Made by a program: the position numbers and the translations under genes. The notes beneath the pieces are model-generated. The model was not told where the DNA came from. It searched no databases and was given only the letters and a program-made list of their open reading frames with translations. Positions 32,015-41,280 of a DNA stretch of 64,000 bases are shown in pieces; position 1 is the first letter of the stretch; each line of letters opens with the position of its first letter. This DNA comes from Pseudomonas viridiflava (lineage in GTDB: Bacteria; Pseudomonadota; Gammaproteobacteria; Pseudomonadales; Pseudomonadaceae), in contig NZ_UTKY01000087.1 of NCBI RefSeq assembly GCF_900583165.1, positions 44,800 through 108,799 of the forward strand. Direction: 5' to 3'.

Positions 32015-33394
32015 ATGATTAAAGACCCGTTTGCCCGCTTGGGCCTGGACCGCGAAGTCCTGACTGTCAGCCAGCTCAACGGCCGCGCGCGCGTGTTGCT
32101 GGAAGACGTGTTCACCAACATCTGGGTTGAAGGCGAGATCTCCAACCTCGCCCGCCCGGCCTCCGGCCATGTGTACTTCACCCTCAAGGACAGCGGCGCC
32201 CAAGTGCGTTGCGCGTTGTTTCGCAACAACGCCGCACGGGTGCGTCAGGCGCTGAAGGACGGCCTGGCGGTGAAGGTGCGCGGCAAGGTCTCGCTGTTTG
32301 AAGGCCGTGGCGACTACCAGTTGATTCTCGACACCGTCGAACCTGCGGGTGATGGTGCGCTGCGTTTGGCCTTCGATGCGCTGAAAGAAAAACTCAGCGC
32401 CGAAGGGTTGTTCAGTGCCGAACGCAAGGTGCCGCTGCCGGCCCATCCGCGGCGCATCGGCATTATCAGTTCGCCGACGGGCGCTGTGATCCGCGACATC
32501 ATCAGCGTGTTTCGCCGCCGGGCACCGAACGTTGAACTGACATTGATCCCCACCGCCGTGCAGGGCCGCGAAGCGATCCCGCAGATTGTGCGAGCGTTGA
32601 AACTGGCGGATGCGCGTGGGTTTGATGCGTTGATCCTGGCCCGTGGCGGCGGCTCGCTGGAAGACCTCTGGTGCTTCAACGAAGAAGCTGTGGCCCGTGC
32701 GGTGGACGCGTGCGTCACGCCGATCGTCAGCGCCGTCGGCCATGAGACCGATGTGTCCATCTGCGATTTCGTCGCTGACGTGCGCGCCCCTACCCCCTCC
32801 GCTGCCGCTGAATTGCTCGCGCCCGACGCCAGCCACTTGGTACGCCAAGTTGAAAACCTGCATCGCCGCCTGGTGATGCTGATGCGCAACCGCCTGAGCC
32901 ACGACCGCCTGCGCCTTGAGGGCATGGCCCGGCGCCTGCGTCACCCCGGCGAACGCCTGCGCCAGCAAGCTCAGCGCCTGGATGATCTGGATATGCGTAT
33001 GCGCCGTGCCTTCGAGCGCAGCCTCAATACCCGTCGCGAGCGGTTGATTCGCCTGGAAACCCGCCTCGCCGGCCAACACCCCGGCCGTCAACTGGCCCTG
33101 CTGCGCCAACGCCTCGACAGCCTCGCCGAACGCCTGCCCCGCGCCATGCGCGAAGGCCTCAAGGCGCGGCGTCTGCAACTGCAAAGCCAGGTGCAGACGC
33201 TGCAAGTGGTCAGCCCGCTGGCGACCCTGGGCCGCGGCTACAGCATCCTGCTGGATGAACGCGGCCAGGCCATTCGCAACGCCGCGCAAACCCACACCGG
33301 CCAGCGCCTGACTGCGCGCCTCGGTGAAGGCCAATTGCAAGTGCGGGTGGAAGACAACCACCTGACACCCGTCACCCTTTCGTTATTGGATTGA
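32015..33394 (+). CDS. xseA: Exodeoxyribonuclease VII large subunit
   Basis: XseA is the catalytic and DNA-binding subunit of exonuclease VII, which degrades single-stranded DNA processively with XseB. The 459-residue protein has an N-terminal OB fold (about 1-105; VEGEISNLARPASGHVYFTL), a catalytic core with IGIISSPTGAVIRDI, ARGGGSLEDLW and VGHETDVSICDFVAD, and a long coiled coil (about 280-410). The ATG at 32015 (MIKDPFARLG) is chosen over an upstream in-frame start that overlaps the LysR gene. XseB is not encoded in this window. The M23 peptidase gene follows almost directly. Confidence 0.96.
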   Translation: MIKDPFARLGLDREVLTVSQLNGRARVLLEDVFTNIWVEGEISNLARPASGHVYFTLKDSGAQVRCALFRNNAARVRQALKDGLAVKVRGKVSLFEGRGDYQLILDTVEPAGDGALRLAFDALKEKLSAEGLFSAERKVPLPAHPRRIGIISSPTGAVIRDIISVFRRRAPNVELTLIPTAVQGREAIPQIVRALKLADARGFDALILARGGGSLEDLWCFNEEAVARAVDACVTPIVSAVGHETDVSICDFVADVRAPTPSAAAELLAPDASHLVRQVENLHRRLVMLMRNRLSHDRLRLEGMARRLRHPGERLRQQAQRLDDLDMRMRRAFERSLNTRRERLIRLETRLAGQHPGRQLALLRQRLDSLAERLPRAMREGLKARRLQLQSQVQTLQVVSPLATLGRGYSILLDERGQAIRNAAQTHTGQRLTARLGEGQLQVRVEDNHLTPVTLSLLD

Positions 33395-33397
33395 TTG

Positions 33398-34219
33398 ATG
33401 CCTCGTCTATTTAGCCTGTTGATGCTGCTGTGCCTTGCCGTTAACGCCCACGCCGATAGCTACATCAGCCGCACTTTGAACAAACCGGTACCGGGCGGCG
33501 TTGCCGTGGTCGACCTGGGCCCCTCGGCCACCGCGCCGAAAGCCACTTATCAGGGCAAGCCAGTACTGGTGGTGAAGGAGGCAGACAATTGGCTGGCGAT
33601 TGTGGGTATCCCGCTGACGGTCAAGCCAGGCAACGAGCGCATCACCAGCGGTACTCGCAGCCTGCCGTTTATCGTCGGCTACAAGAAATACCCGGAACAG
33701 CGCATCACCTTGAAAAACAAAAGCCAGGTCAACCCTGCCCCTGCCCAGCTCAAGCGCATCGAGTCGGAGCTGGCGGTGCAGATCAAGGCTTACCGCAGTT
33801 TCAGCCCAAACCTGCCGAGCAACCTGGTGCTGGATAAACCGGTGAACGGGCCGCTGTCGAGCAAGTTCGGTGTGCGCCGTTTCTTCAATGGTGAGGAGCG
33901 CAACCCGCATTCCGGCCTGGACTTCGCCGTGCCGGCCGGTACGCCGATCAAGACGCCGGCCAACGGGAGGGTGATTCTGGTGGGCAACTACTTCTTCAAT
34001 GGCAACACCGTATTCGTCGACCACGGCCAGGGCTTTATCAGCATGTTCTGCCATATGTCGAAGATCGACGTGAAAGTCGGCGATCAACTGACGCGTGGCG
34101 CGGTGGTGGGCAAAGTCGGCGCGACCGGCCGTGCGACCGGCCCACATATGCACTGGAACGTCAGCCTGAACGATGCACGGGTCGACCCGGCGATCTTTAT
34201 CGGCGCGTTCCAACCCTGA
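33398..34219 (+). CDS. M23-family (LytM-type) peptidase
   Basis: This 273-residue exported protein is probably a peptidoglycan endopeptidase. It has a short signal peptide cleaved after VNAHA, an N-terminal beta domain (about 25-130), and the lysostaphin-like M23 domain (about 165-265). Zinc ligands are visible in HSGLDFAVPAG (H and D) and GPHMHWNV (the last H), with the other active-site His in FCHMSKIDV. The ATG at 33398 lies 3 bases after the xseA stop, so it is probably co-transcribed with xseA. Confidence 0.92.
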   Translation: MPRLFSLLMLLCLAVNAHADSYISRTLNKPVPGGVAVVDLGPSATAPKATYQGKPVLVVKEADNWLAIVGIPLTVKPGNERITSGTRSLPFIVGYKKYPEQRITLKNKSQVNPAPAQLKRIESELAVQIKAYRSFSPNLPSNLVLDKPVNGPLSSKFGVRRFFNGEERNPHSGLDFAVPAGTPIKTPANGRVILVGNYFFNGNTVFVDHGQGFISMFCHMSKIDVKVGDQLTRGAVVGKVGATGRATGPHMHWNVSLNDARVDPAIFIGAFQP

Positions 34220-34226
34220 CCGAGTC

Positions 34227-34256
34227 AATTGCGCGCCATACAAATGGCGCGCAATT
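34227..34256. terminator. 13-bp perfect hairpin after the M23 peptidase gene
   Basis: AATTGCGCGCCAT and ATGGCGCGCAATT pair around ACAA, 8 bases past the stop. No T-run follows on the plus strand, so it may be an imperfect terminator or an mRNA-end stabiliser. Confidence 0.5.
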
Positions 34257-34376
34257 AAAACAAGCCCAGCGGCAATTCCCAACCACAAAATCCTGTTTCC
34301 CACACAATACGCAGAACTTATCTCAATTTTTAGCCACTGCTTGCCATCTTTCACCCCGGCGGTTAGGGTTGGGCTT

Positions 34377-34454
34377 ATGAAAACCTCTCACACCCTCATT
34401 CAGCAACGCCAGCACCGCAGCCTGTGCCTCGTCAGCGCACGACTGCCAGGCTGA
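34377..34454 (+). CDS. Candidate leuA leader peptide
   Basis: A 25-codon frame (MKTSHTLIQQRQHRSLCLVS and five more residues) ends 89 bases before leuA. Four leucine codons, two of them within SLCL, fit a leucine-responsive leader only loosely. A possible promoter (TTGCCA at 34341, TAGGGT at 34364, 17-base spacing) would place the transcript start at or next to the ATG, giving a leaderless message. The 324-base gap between the M23 gene and leuA contains this frame and the hairpin at 34227; no classical attenuator was found. Confidence 0.4.
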   Translation: MKTSHTLIQQRQHRSLCLVSARLPG

Positions 34455-34543
34455 ATCGATCTGCCTCGCCCTCACGCTTTATCCCCAAAAACAGTTTTAC
34501 GGCAGGCCGCCTTTTCTCGGCCCCTACAACAAAGGATTTCCCG

Positions 34544-36223
34544 ATGAGCATGCTCAAAGACCCGTCTTCGAAGTACCGCGCGTTCCCGACCATCGATATC
34601 CCGGACCGCACTTGGCCGTCGAAGACCATCACCGAAGCGCCGATCTGGTGCAGCTCCGACCTGCGTGATGGCAACCAGTCGCTGATCGAACCGATGGACG
34701 CGGTGAAAAAGCTGCGCTTCTGGAAGACCCTGGTCGCCGTTGGCGTGAAAGAAATCGAAGCGTCGTTCCCGGCCGCATCGCAAACCGACTTCGACTTCGT
34801 TCGTACGCTGATCGAAGACGGCCACATCCCCGAGGACACCACCATCCAGGTGCTGACCCAGGGCCGTGAAGACCTGATCGCACGCACATTCGAATCCCTG
34901 CGCGGCGCCAAGAAAGCCATCGTGCACTTGTACAACGCTACCTCGCCGTCGTTCCGCCGCATCGTGTTCAATCAGGACAAGGACGGCATCAAGGCCATCG
35001 CGGTCAACGCCGCCAAGCTGTTCGTCAAGTACGCCGCGCAGCAGCCGGAAACCCAGTGGACCTTCGAATACTCCCCGGAAACTTTCAGCGCAACCGAGCT
35101 GGAGTTCGCCAAGGAAGTCTGTGACGCCGTGATCGAGGTGTGGAACCCGACGCCAGAGCACAAGATGATCCTCAACCTGCCGGCTACGGTGGAATGCGCC
35201 ACGCCGAACATCTACGCCGACCAGATCGAGTGGTTCGGTCGCCATATCAACCGTCGTGACAGTGTGATCATCAGCCTTCACACCCACAACGACCGTGGCA
35301 CTGGCGTTGCCGCCACCGAGCTGGGCCTGATGGCCGGCGCCGACCGTGTCGAAGGCTGCTTGTTCGGCAACGGCGAGCGTACCGGTAACGTTGACCTGGT
35401 GACCGTGGCACTGAACATGTACACCCAGGGCCTGGACCCGCAACTGGACTTCTCCGACATCGACGGCGTGCGCAAAGTCGTCGAGGAGTGCAACCAGATC
35501 CAGGTTCACCCACGCCACCCGTACGTGGGCGACCTGGTGCACACCGCGTTCTCCGGCTCTCACCAGGATGCGATCCGCAAGGGCTTCACCCAGCAGAAAG
35601 ACGACGCCCTGTGGGAAGTGCCGTACCTGCCGATCGACCCGGCCGACATTGGCCGCAGCTACGAAGCCGTGATTCGTGTGAACAGCCAGTCGGGCAAAGG
35701 CGGCATCGCCTACCTGCTGGAGCAGGAATACGACATCAGCCTGCCGCGCCGCATGCAGATCGAATTCAGCCAGGTGGTACAGGCCGAAACCGACCGCGTG
35801 GGCCTGGAGATGACTGCACCGCAGATCTACGCCTTGCTGCAGCGTGAATACCTGCAAGCCAACACCCCGTATGCGCTGGTCAGCCATCGCCTGCAGGAAG
35901 AAAACGGCAACAGCTTTGTCGAAGTGGAAGTCTCCGGCAAAGGCCAGGGCGAAACCAACCTGCACTGGAAAGGCAAAGGCAACGGCGCCCTGGAAGCACT
36001 GGTGGCCGGGCTGCCGATTGGTGTAGAGATCATGGACTACAACGAACATGCGATTGGCGCGGGCACCCATGCCAAGGCCGCGGCCTACATTGAGCTGCGT
36101 GTAAACGGTGAGCGTCCGGTGCATGGCGTGGGTATTGATGAAAACATCACGACTGCCAGCTTCAAGGCGCTGTTCAGTGCGCTTAACCGTTCGTTGAGCC
36201 TGCAGGAAGCCAAGGCGGCGTAA
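34544..36223 (+). CDS. leuA: 2-isopropylmalate synthase
   Basis: LeuA condenses acetyl-CoA with 2-oxoisovalerate, the first committed step of leucine synthesis. The 559-residue protein is the long form of the enzyme. It has a DRE-TIM-type barrel with SSDLRDGNQSL near the N-terminus, the metal-binding histidines in SLHTHNDRGTG, and GCLFGNGERTGN. The C-terminal LeuA regulatory domain (about 430-555) binds leucine in relatives. ATG 34544 follows AAAGGA and is preferred over the 40-codon longer frame. A terminator follows. Confidence 0.97.
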   Translation: MSMLKDPSSKYRAFPTIDIPDRTWPSKTITEAPIWCSSDLRDGNQSLIEPMDAVKKLRFWKTLVAVGVKEIEASFPAASQTDFDFVRTLIEDGHIPEDTTIQVLTQGREDLIARTFESLRGAKKAIVHLYNATSPSFRRIVFNQDKDGIKAIAVNAAKLFVKYAAQQPETQWTFEYSPETFSATELEFAKEVCDAVIEVWNPTPEHKMILNLPATVECATPNIYADQIEWFGRHINRRDSVIISLHTHNDRGTGVAATELGLMAGADRVEGCLFGNGERTGNVDLVTVALNMYTQGLDPQLDFSDIDGVRKVVEECNQIQVHPRHPYVGDLVHTAFSGSHQDAIRKGFTQQKDDALWEVPYLPIDPADIGRSYEAVIRVNSQSGKGGIAYLLEQEYDISLPRRMQIEFSQVVQAETDRVGLEMTAPQIYALLQREYLQANTPYALVSHRLQEENGNSFVEVEVSGKGQGETNLHWKGKGNGALEALVAGLPIGVEIMDYNEHAIGAGTHAKAAAYIELRVNGERPVHGVGIDENITTASFKALFSALNRSLSLQEAKAA

Positions 36224-36240
36224 CTGGTACTGAAATGCTA

Positions 36241-36275
36241 AAGGCCCCTGGGTGTGAGTCCAGGGGCCTTTTTTT
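36241..36275 (+). terminator. leuA terminator
   Basis: AAGGCCCCTG pairs with CAGGGGCCTT, followed by a run of T, 18 bases after the leuA stop. Confidence 0.9.
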
Positions 36276-36306
36276 GGATCTAGATTTGTGTTGTGTGTAA
36301 TGGCCT

Positions 36307-36398
36307 CATCGGGGGCAAGCCCCCTCCCACACTGGATTGGGTTTACACATTTCCCCTGTGAACACAGTCAAATGTGGGAGGGGGCTTGCCCCCGATGA
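36307..36398. repeat. REPIN, GGGAGGGGGCTTGC family
   Basis: Inverted arms (TCGGGGGCAAGCCCCCTCCC and GGGAGGGGGCTTGCCCCCGA) lie between the convergent leuA and amidase genes, ending 8 bases from the amidase stop. Confidence 0.92.
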
Positions 36399-36405
36399 CG
36401 GTCTG

Positions 36406-37197
36406 TCAGACAAACTGAAATGTATCGGCATCCAGATTCGCCGGAAACCGCGTGCGATACGCCGCCAGCTCCGCCGCATCCAGGCACACTTGAAACACCC
36501 CGTCCGCCTCCCCCGCACTCAGCAAGGTTTCACCCTGGAAGTCCAGCACCTGGCTGTCACCGGTGTAGGCAAAGCCTTTGCCATCTGTACCAACCCGATT
36601 CACCGCCGCCACATAGCACAGGTTTTCGATAGCCCGCGCCGGCAGCAGACGGTTCCAATGCAGGCGACGCGCCCCCGGCCAGTTGGCGGTGTACAGCAGC
36701 AGGTCGGTGTCCTGGGCATCACGGCTCCACACCGGGAAGCGCAGGTCGTAGCAAATAAGCGGGCGGATACGCCAGCCTTTCAACTCGAACTGCACCTGAC
36801 GCTCGCCAGGTGTGTAGTGATCGTGCTCACCCGCCATGCGAAACAGGTGACGTTTATCGTAGTGCAACACCTCACCATCCGGCCGCGCCCACAACAGGCG
36901 ATTGCGGTGGCTGCCATCAGCAGCCTGGATGATTACGCTACCAGTGATCACTGCGTTGTATCTCGCCGCCTGAGCCTTCAGCCAGGCGTGGGTCGGGCCG
37001 TGTTCGGGTTCGGCCAGAGTGGCCGAGGCCATGGAGAAGCCGGTAGTGAACATCTCCGGCAACACGATCAGGTCGGCGCCCTTGGCCTGTTCCAGCAGCA
37101 ACTCGAAATGCTCCAGATTGGCCTGGCGGTCGTGCCAAGCCAGGGTGGTCTGGATCAGGGCGATAGTCAGGTTCGGTAATGTACTCAGATCACGCAT
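36406..37197 (-). CDS. Omega-amidase, nitrilase superfamily (YafV-type)
   Basis: This 263-residue cytoplasmic enzyme has the nitrilase triad: glutamate in VLPEMFTTGFS, lysine in YDKRHLFRMAGEH and cysteine in LICYDLRFPVW. YafV-type omega-amidases hydrolyse 2-oxoglutaramate or 2-oxosuccinamate, products of glutamine- or asparagine-dependent transamination. That fits its partner, the methionine aminotransferase gene, whose last 13 bases it overlaps. The start at 37197 (MRDLSTLPNLTIAL) matches the family; a 16-codon longer frame is less likely. The pair probably works in methionine salvage. Confidence 0.85.
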   Translation of the reverse strand: MRDLSTLPNLTIALIQTTLAWHDRQANLEHFELLLEQAKGADLIVLPEMFTTGFSMASATLAEPEHGPTHAWLKAQAARYNAVITGSVIIQAADGSHRNRLLWARPDGEVLHYDKRHLFRMAGEHDHYTPGERQVQFELKGWRIRPLICYDLRFPVWSRDAQDTDLLLYTANWPGARRLHWNRLLPARAIENLCYVAAVNRVGTDGKGFAYTGDSQVLDFQGETLLSAGEADGVFQVCLDAAELAAYRTRFPANLDADTFQFV

Positions 37198-38333
37198 AGT
37201 TTCTCGGCTGCTTGGCGCAGCGTCTCCTCGCGCTTGGCAAAGCACAGGCGCACCAGGCGCTGGCCTTGGGGTGGGGTCTGGTAGAACACTGAGACCGGGA
37301 TGGTCGCTACGCCGTGCTCACGGGTCATCCACAGCGACATGGCGACGTCGTCCAGGTCTGGGCGAATCTGTGAGTAATCCACCAATTGGAAGTAAGTGCC
37401 AGTCACTCGGGTAAAGCTGAAGCGAGACGGCGCCAGCAAGTCGCAGAACAGGTCACGCTTGGCCTGGTAAAAGGCCGGCAGCTCGTCCACATGTTCCGGG
37501 TGTTCGGCCATGAAGTCAGCCAGCGCGAACTGCAATGGCGTGACGCCGCAGAAGTTGACGTACTGGTGCACCTTGCGCAGTTCGGCAGTCAGGACCGGCG
37601 GCGCGACCACGTAGCCGGTTTTCCAGCCGGTGACGTGGTAGGTCTTGCCGAAAGAGCTGACCACGAAGGCGCGCTGATACAGCTCCTCATGGGCCAATAC
37701 GCTGACGTGGGGCACGCCATCGAAAACCAGGTGTTCGTAGACCTCATCGCTGACCAGGTAGATATCACGGTCGCGGATCAACTCGGCCAATTGGTCCAGC
37801 TCGGCACGACTGATCAGGGCTCCTGTGGGGTTGTGTGGGGTGTTGAGGATGATCATGCGTGTACGCGGCGACAACGCGGCCTTGATCTGCTCAAAGTCCA
37901 GCGCAAAGCCATCCAGGCTCAATTGCACATGCACGCAGCGGCCACCAGCGAGCTCAACGGACGGCTCGTAGCTGTCATAGCTGGGATCGAACACGATCAC
38001 TTCATCGCCGGTGCGGATCACCGCCTGGATCGCGCAGAAAATAGCCGCAGTCGCACCTGGGGTGATGGTCACTTCGCTGTCGGCATTGACCGTCGTGCCA
38101 TAGCTACGACTGATCTTCGCTGCCACCTGCTGGCGCAGGGCCGGCAGGCCTGTCATTGGAGAGTACTGGTTGTGACCGCTGGCCACATGCTTGCCCACAG
38201 CCTCAAGCAAGGCTTGAGGGCCGTTGAAGTCCGGAAACCCCTGGGACAGGTTGAGCGCGCCAGTCTCGGCTGCGAGTTGCGACATGGTGGTGAAAATGGT
38301 CGTGCCGACATTCGGCAGCTTGCTGGTGATCAT
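37185..38333 (-). CDS. Methionine/glutamine-type aminotransferase (YbdL-like)
   Basis: This fold-type I PLP enzyme of 382 residues resembles YbdL, which transaminates methionine and its keto acid using glutamine. GALNLSQGFPDFNGP marks the substrate loop, NTPHNPTGA is the conserved motif, and the PLP lysine is in SSFGKTYHVTGWK. The start at 38333 (MITSKLPNVGTTIF) equals the family N-terminus, 9 codons inside the longest frame. It is the first gene of a two-gene operon with the omega-amidase. Confidence 0.88.
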   Translation of the reverse strand: MITSKLPNVGTTIFTTMSQLAAETGALNLSQGFPDFNGPQALLEAVGKHVASGHNQYSPMTGLPALRQQVAAKISRSYGTTVNADSEVTITPGATAAIFCAIQAVIRTGDEVIVFDPSYDSYEPSVELAGGRCVHVQLSLDGFALDFEQIKAALSPRTRMIILNTPHNPTGALISRAELDQLAELIRDRDIYLVSDEVYEHLVFDGVPHVSVLAHEELYQRAFVVSSFGKTYHVTGWKTGYVVAPPVLTAELRKVHQYVNFCGVTPLQFALADFMAEHPEHVDELPAFYQAKRDLFCDLLAPSRFSFTRVTGTYFQLVDYSQIRPDLDDVAMSLWMTREHGVATIPVSVFYQTPPQGQRLVRLCFAKREETLRQAAEKLCVI

Positions 38334-38408
38334 CAAAAGGCCCCTGCAGGTGAGCCCCAAGTTTTAAGCTGCCCGCTGCATCGGGTCAAGGCACAAACTG
38401 TCGCGCAC

Positions 38409-38434
38409 AAAAAAGGGCTCCAAAGGAGCCCTCT
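38409..38434 (-). terminator. der terminator
   Basis: AGGGCTCC and GGAGCCCT pair around AAA, with a T-run following on the minus strand, 21 bases after the der stop. Confidence 0.9.
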
Positions 38435-38454
38435 CTTACAACGTGAAGCAGCGG

Positions 38455-39924
38455 TTATTTCTTGTCGCGGCGCTTCTTGTCGGCTTTCTTGTGGTGAGTC
38501 ATCAAACGACGCTTCTTGTTCACCTGACGGTCAGTCAGTGTGTTCTTGTTGCCTTCGTATGGGTTCTCGCCACCCTTGAACTCGATACGGATCGGCGTAC
38601 CGACCAGTTTCAAGACACGGCGGTAGGTGTTTTCCAGGTAACGCACGTAGGACTTGGGCACCTTCTCGATCTGGTTACCGTGAATCACGATAATCGGCGG
38701 GTTGGCACCACCCAAGTGGGCGTAACGCAGTTTGATCCGGCGGTTGTTGACCATCGGCGGCGCGTGCTCGCCAACGGCGTCTTCCAGGATCTGGGTGAGA
38801 CGGTTGGTCGGCCAGCGGGTCACCGCAGACTTGAACGAGTTCTGTACGGACGCGTAGAGGTTGCCCACGCCGGTACCGTGCAGTGCCGAGATAAAGTGGA
38901 TATCGGCGAACTCGACGAAGAACAGGCGACGCTGCAGCTCGATCTTAACGAAATCGCGCTCGCTCGGCGTCATGCCGTCCCACTTGTTAATCGCGATCAC
39001 CAGGGCACGACCGGCTTCCAGGGCAAAGCCCAGCAGGTTAAGGTCGTGATCCACCACGCCTTCGCGGGCGTCCATCACAAAGATCACCACGTTGGCGTCT
39101 TTGATCGCTTGCAGGGTTTTGACCACCGAGAACTTTTCAACTTCCTCGTGGATCTTGCCGCGCTTGCGCACACCGGCGGTGTCGATCAGCGTGTACTTCT
39201 CGTCGTTACGCTCAAACGGGATGTAGATGCTGTCACGAGTGGTGCCGGGCTGGTCGTAGACGATCACCCGGTCTTCACCGAGCATGCGGTTGACCAGGGT
39301 CGACTTGCCAACGTTCGGGCGGCCGATGATAGCGATCTTGATACCGTCTTTTTCGCTAGGGCCAGGAATGCGCTTGGCTTCCTCACCTTCGGCAACGATC
39401 TCTTCTTCGCCCTCTTCTTCCTCGGCGTCATCCTTAGGGAAATCGCGCAGGGCAATTTCCAGCATCTGGGTGATACCACGACCGTGGGCGCCAGCGACCG
39501 GGATCGCGTCGCCCAGACCCATCGGGCTGAATTCGGCGCGGGCCGCTTCAGGATCGATGTTGTCGATCTTGTTGGCGATCAGATAAGAGCGCTTGTTGCG
39601 CTTGCGCAGGTGCTCGCCAATCATCTGGTCGGCAGCGGTGTAGCCCGCGCGGGCGTCCACGAGGAACAACACAACATCGGCTTCTTCAATGGCGAGCAGC
39701 GACTGCTCGGCCATTTTTTCGTCCATGCCATGCTCGTCACCGGAGATACCACCGGTGTCGACAATAATGTAGGAGCGCCCTTGCCACTTTGCCTCACCGT
39801 ATTGGCGATCACGGGTCAGACCGGACAAGTCGCCGACGATGGCGTCGCGAGTCCTGGTCAGGCGGTTGAACAAGGTGGACTTGCCGACGTTAGGTCGGCC
39901 CACCAGGGCGATTACGGGAACCAT
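38455..39924 (-). CDS. der: Ribosome-assembly GTPase Der (EngA)
   Basis: Der is the double-GTPase needed for 50S ribosome maturation. The 489-residue protein has two G domains, each with the P-loop GRPNVGKST (near residues 8 and about 200), a DTGG or DTAG switch II, and NKID or NKWD base specificity motifs. An acidic linker lies between them and a KH-like domain with a very basic tail (KADKKRRDKK) forms the end. The start at 39924 has GGAG upstream; a longer frame by 4 codons is possible. It lies downstream of bamB on the same strand, beyond a terminator and a REPIN. Confidence 0.97.
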   Translation of the reverse strand: MVPVIALVGRPNVGKSTLFNRLTRTRDAIVGDLSGLTRDRQYGEAKWQGRSYIIVDTGGISGDEHGMDEKMAEQSLLAIEEADVVLFLVDARAGYTAADQMIGEHLRKRNKRSYLIANKIDNIDPEAARAEFSPMGLGDAIPVAGAHGRGITQMLEIALRDFPKDDAEEEEGEEEIVAEGEEAKRIPGPSEKDGIKIAIIGRPNVGKSTLVNRMLGEDRVIVYDQPGTTRDSIYIPFERNDEKYTLIDTAGVRKRGKIHEEVEKFSVVKTLQAIKDANVVIFVMDAREGVVDHDLNLLGFALEAGRALVIAINKWDGMTPSERDFVKIELQRRLFFVEFADIHFISALHGTGVGNLYASVQNSFKSAVTRWPTNRLTQILEDAVGEHAPPMVNNRRIKLRYAHLGGANPPIIVIHGNQIEKVPKSYVRYLENTYRRVLKLVGTPIRIEFKGGENPYEGNKNTLTDRQVNKKRRLMTHHKKADKKRRDKK

Positions 39925-39955
39925 GCGGCTCTCCACTTCGTTATTTCAGAAAATA

Positions 39956-39980
39956 CAAAAGCCGCTGCAGGGCAGCGGCT
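39956..39980 (-). terminator. Terminator between bamB and der
   Basis: AAAAGCCGCTG and CAGCGGCT form a stem around CAGGG, with TTTTG following on the minus strand. It comes after the REPIN and suggests that der has its own promoter in the 30-odd bases left, or relies on read-through. Confidence 0.65.
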
Positions 39981-39990
39981 GGTGCTCGAC

Positions 39991-40090
39991 TGTAGGAGCG
40001 AGCTTGCTCGCGAAAAACGCAAAGGCACCGCGATTATTCAGACAGCACGCGTTATCGTTAACGATTTTCGCGAGCAAGCTCGCTCCTACA
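39991..40090. repeat. REPIN, TGTAGGAGCGAGCTTGC family
   Basis: TGTAGGAGCGAGCTTGCTCG and its complement lie exactly 100 bases end to end, as in the copies at 13898 and 29451. It sits between bamB and der. Confidence 0.93.
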
Positions 40091-40128
40091 GGTGAAGCTG
40101 CTTGAGGGTTACGCCCCAAGCATAGTTC

Positions 40129-41280
40129 TTACTTGATGGTCAGGGCTTCCAGCTTGCCGCTGTTGCCGTACACATAAAGCATGTTACCCACGACCAGCGG
40201 ACGAGCACGCAGGCCGTCGCTGTCGATACGCTCGCGACCGACAAAGCGACCGTCTACCTGGCTCAGCAGGTGCAGGTAGCCTTCAAAGTCGCCAACTGCT
40301 ACGTAGCTGGAGAACACTTCCGGGGCCGAGAGCTGACGGCGCGCCAGCGAATCGTTGCTCCACAATGCAGTGGTGGAACGCTCGTCGACACTTTCAACGG
40401 TGCCAGACGCCAGGCTTACATAGACGCTGCCAAACCCTTGGGCGACACCGGCGTAGCTGGAAGCATCACGCTGCCAGTTGACGCGGCCGGTCTGCAGGTC
40501 CAGCGCCGCAACACGGCCCTGGTAGGTAGCGACGTAGAGGGTTTCACCCGACAGCAGCAGGCCGCCGTCGATGTCCACTACGCGATCCAGCTCGGAACGA
40601 CCTTGCGGGATAGCCACACGGGTTTCCCAGGCCGGCACGCCGTTCTGGGTATCAAGGGCGACTACTTTACCGGTCGACAGGCCTGCAACGGCCAGATTGT
40701 TGGTCACAACCGGACCACTGGTACCGCGCAAGGTCAACACCGCTGGGGTGCTGTCGTACAACCAGCGCTGTTCGCCGGTGCTGGCGTCGAGGCCAATCAC
40801 GCGGTCGTCCTGGGTTTGCACCACGACGATATCGCCGTTGGTGGCAGGCGGTGCGAGCACTTCACTGGTCACGCGAGCGCGCCATTTCTCTTCACCGGTG
40901 CTGGAGTCCAAGGCCACGACTTCGCCTTTCAGCGTACCGAGCATGACCATGCCGTAACCCACACCTACCGCGCCGGATACTGGCAACTCAAGATCCTTGG
41001 ACCACTTCACGTCGCCGTTCATACGGTCCATGGAGGTCACCACGCCGGTCACGTCAGCGGCGACAATGTTGTCGCCGTCGATAGCCGGTACCAACATATT
41101 GTAGGTGTCGCCCTGACCGTCACCGATGGAGCGGCTCCACTGCTTTTGCAGGACCACTTCTTCCTTGAAGCTGGTCAGCTCCGCAGGCGGCAGTTCTTTC
41201 TTGCTGTTGCTGCTGCAACCCGCGGCCAAAACGGCCAGAGCCAGCAATGCTGCATGTTTCCAACGGATCACGTCACGCAT
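40129..41280 (-). CDS. bamB: Outer-membrane assembly lipoprotein BamB
   Basis: BamB is a lipoprotein of the BAM complex, which inserts beta-barrels such as the LamB-type porin into the outer membrane. The 383-residue protein has a lipobox LAAGC with C22 and an eight-bladed propeller of PQQ-type repeats (VALDSSTGEEKW, IGLDASTGEQRW, VALDTQNG, AALDLQTGRVNW). The start at 41280 overlaps the end of the yfgM-like gene by 8 bases; the frame is open 30 codons further but is non-homologous there. Confidence 0.96.
   Translation of the reverse strand: MRDVIRWKHAALLALAVLAAGCSSNSKKELPPAELTSFKEEVVLQKQWSRSIGDGQGDTYNMLVPAIDGDNIVAADVTGVVTSMDRMNGDVKWSKDLELPVSGAVGVGYGMVMLGTLKGEVVALDSSTGEEKWRARVTSEVLAPPATNGDIVVVQTQDDRVIGLDASTGEQRWLYDSTPAVLTLRGTSGPVVTNNLAVAGLSTGKVVALDTQNGVPAWETRVAIPQGRSELDRVVDIDGGLLLSGETLYVATYQGRVAALDLQTGRVNWQRDASSYAGVAQGFGSVYVSLASGTVESVDERSTTALWSNDSLARRQLSAPEVFSSYVAVGDFEGYLHLLSQVDGRFVGRERIDSDGLRARPLVVGNMLYVYGNSGKLEALTIK

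Noticed and set aside
31922..33361. 479-codon minus-strand frame opposite xseA
   Set aside because: It is an antisense artefact of GC-rich codons; xseA is clearly the gene.
34472..36124. 550-codon minus-strand frame opposite leuA
   Set aside because: It is the complement of leuA coding sequence with no homology pattern.
38443..40095. 550-codon plus-strand frame opposite der, running into a REPIN
   Set aside because: It is antisense to a well-conserved GTPase gene and has no recognisable motif.
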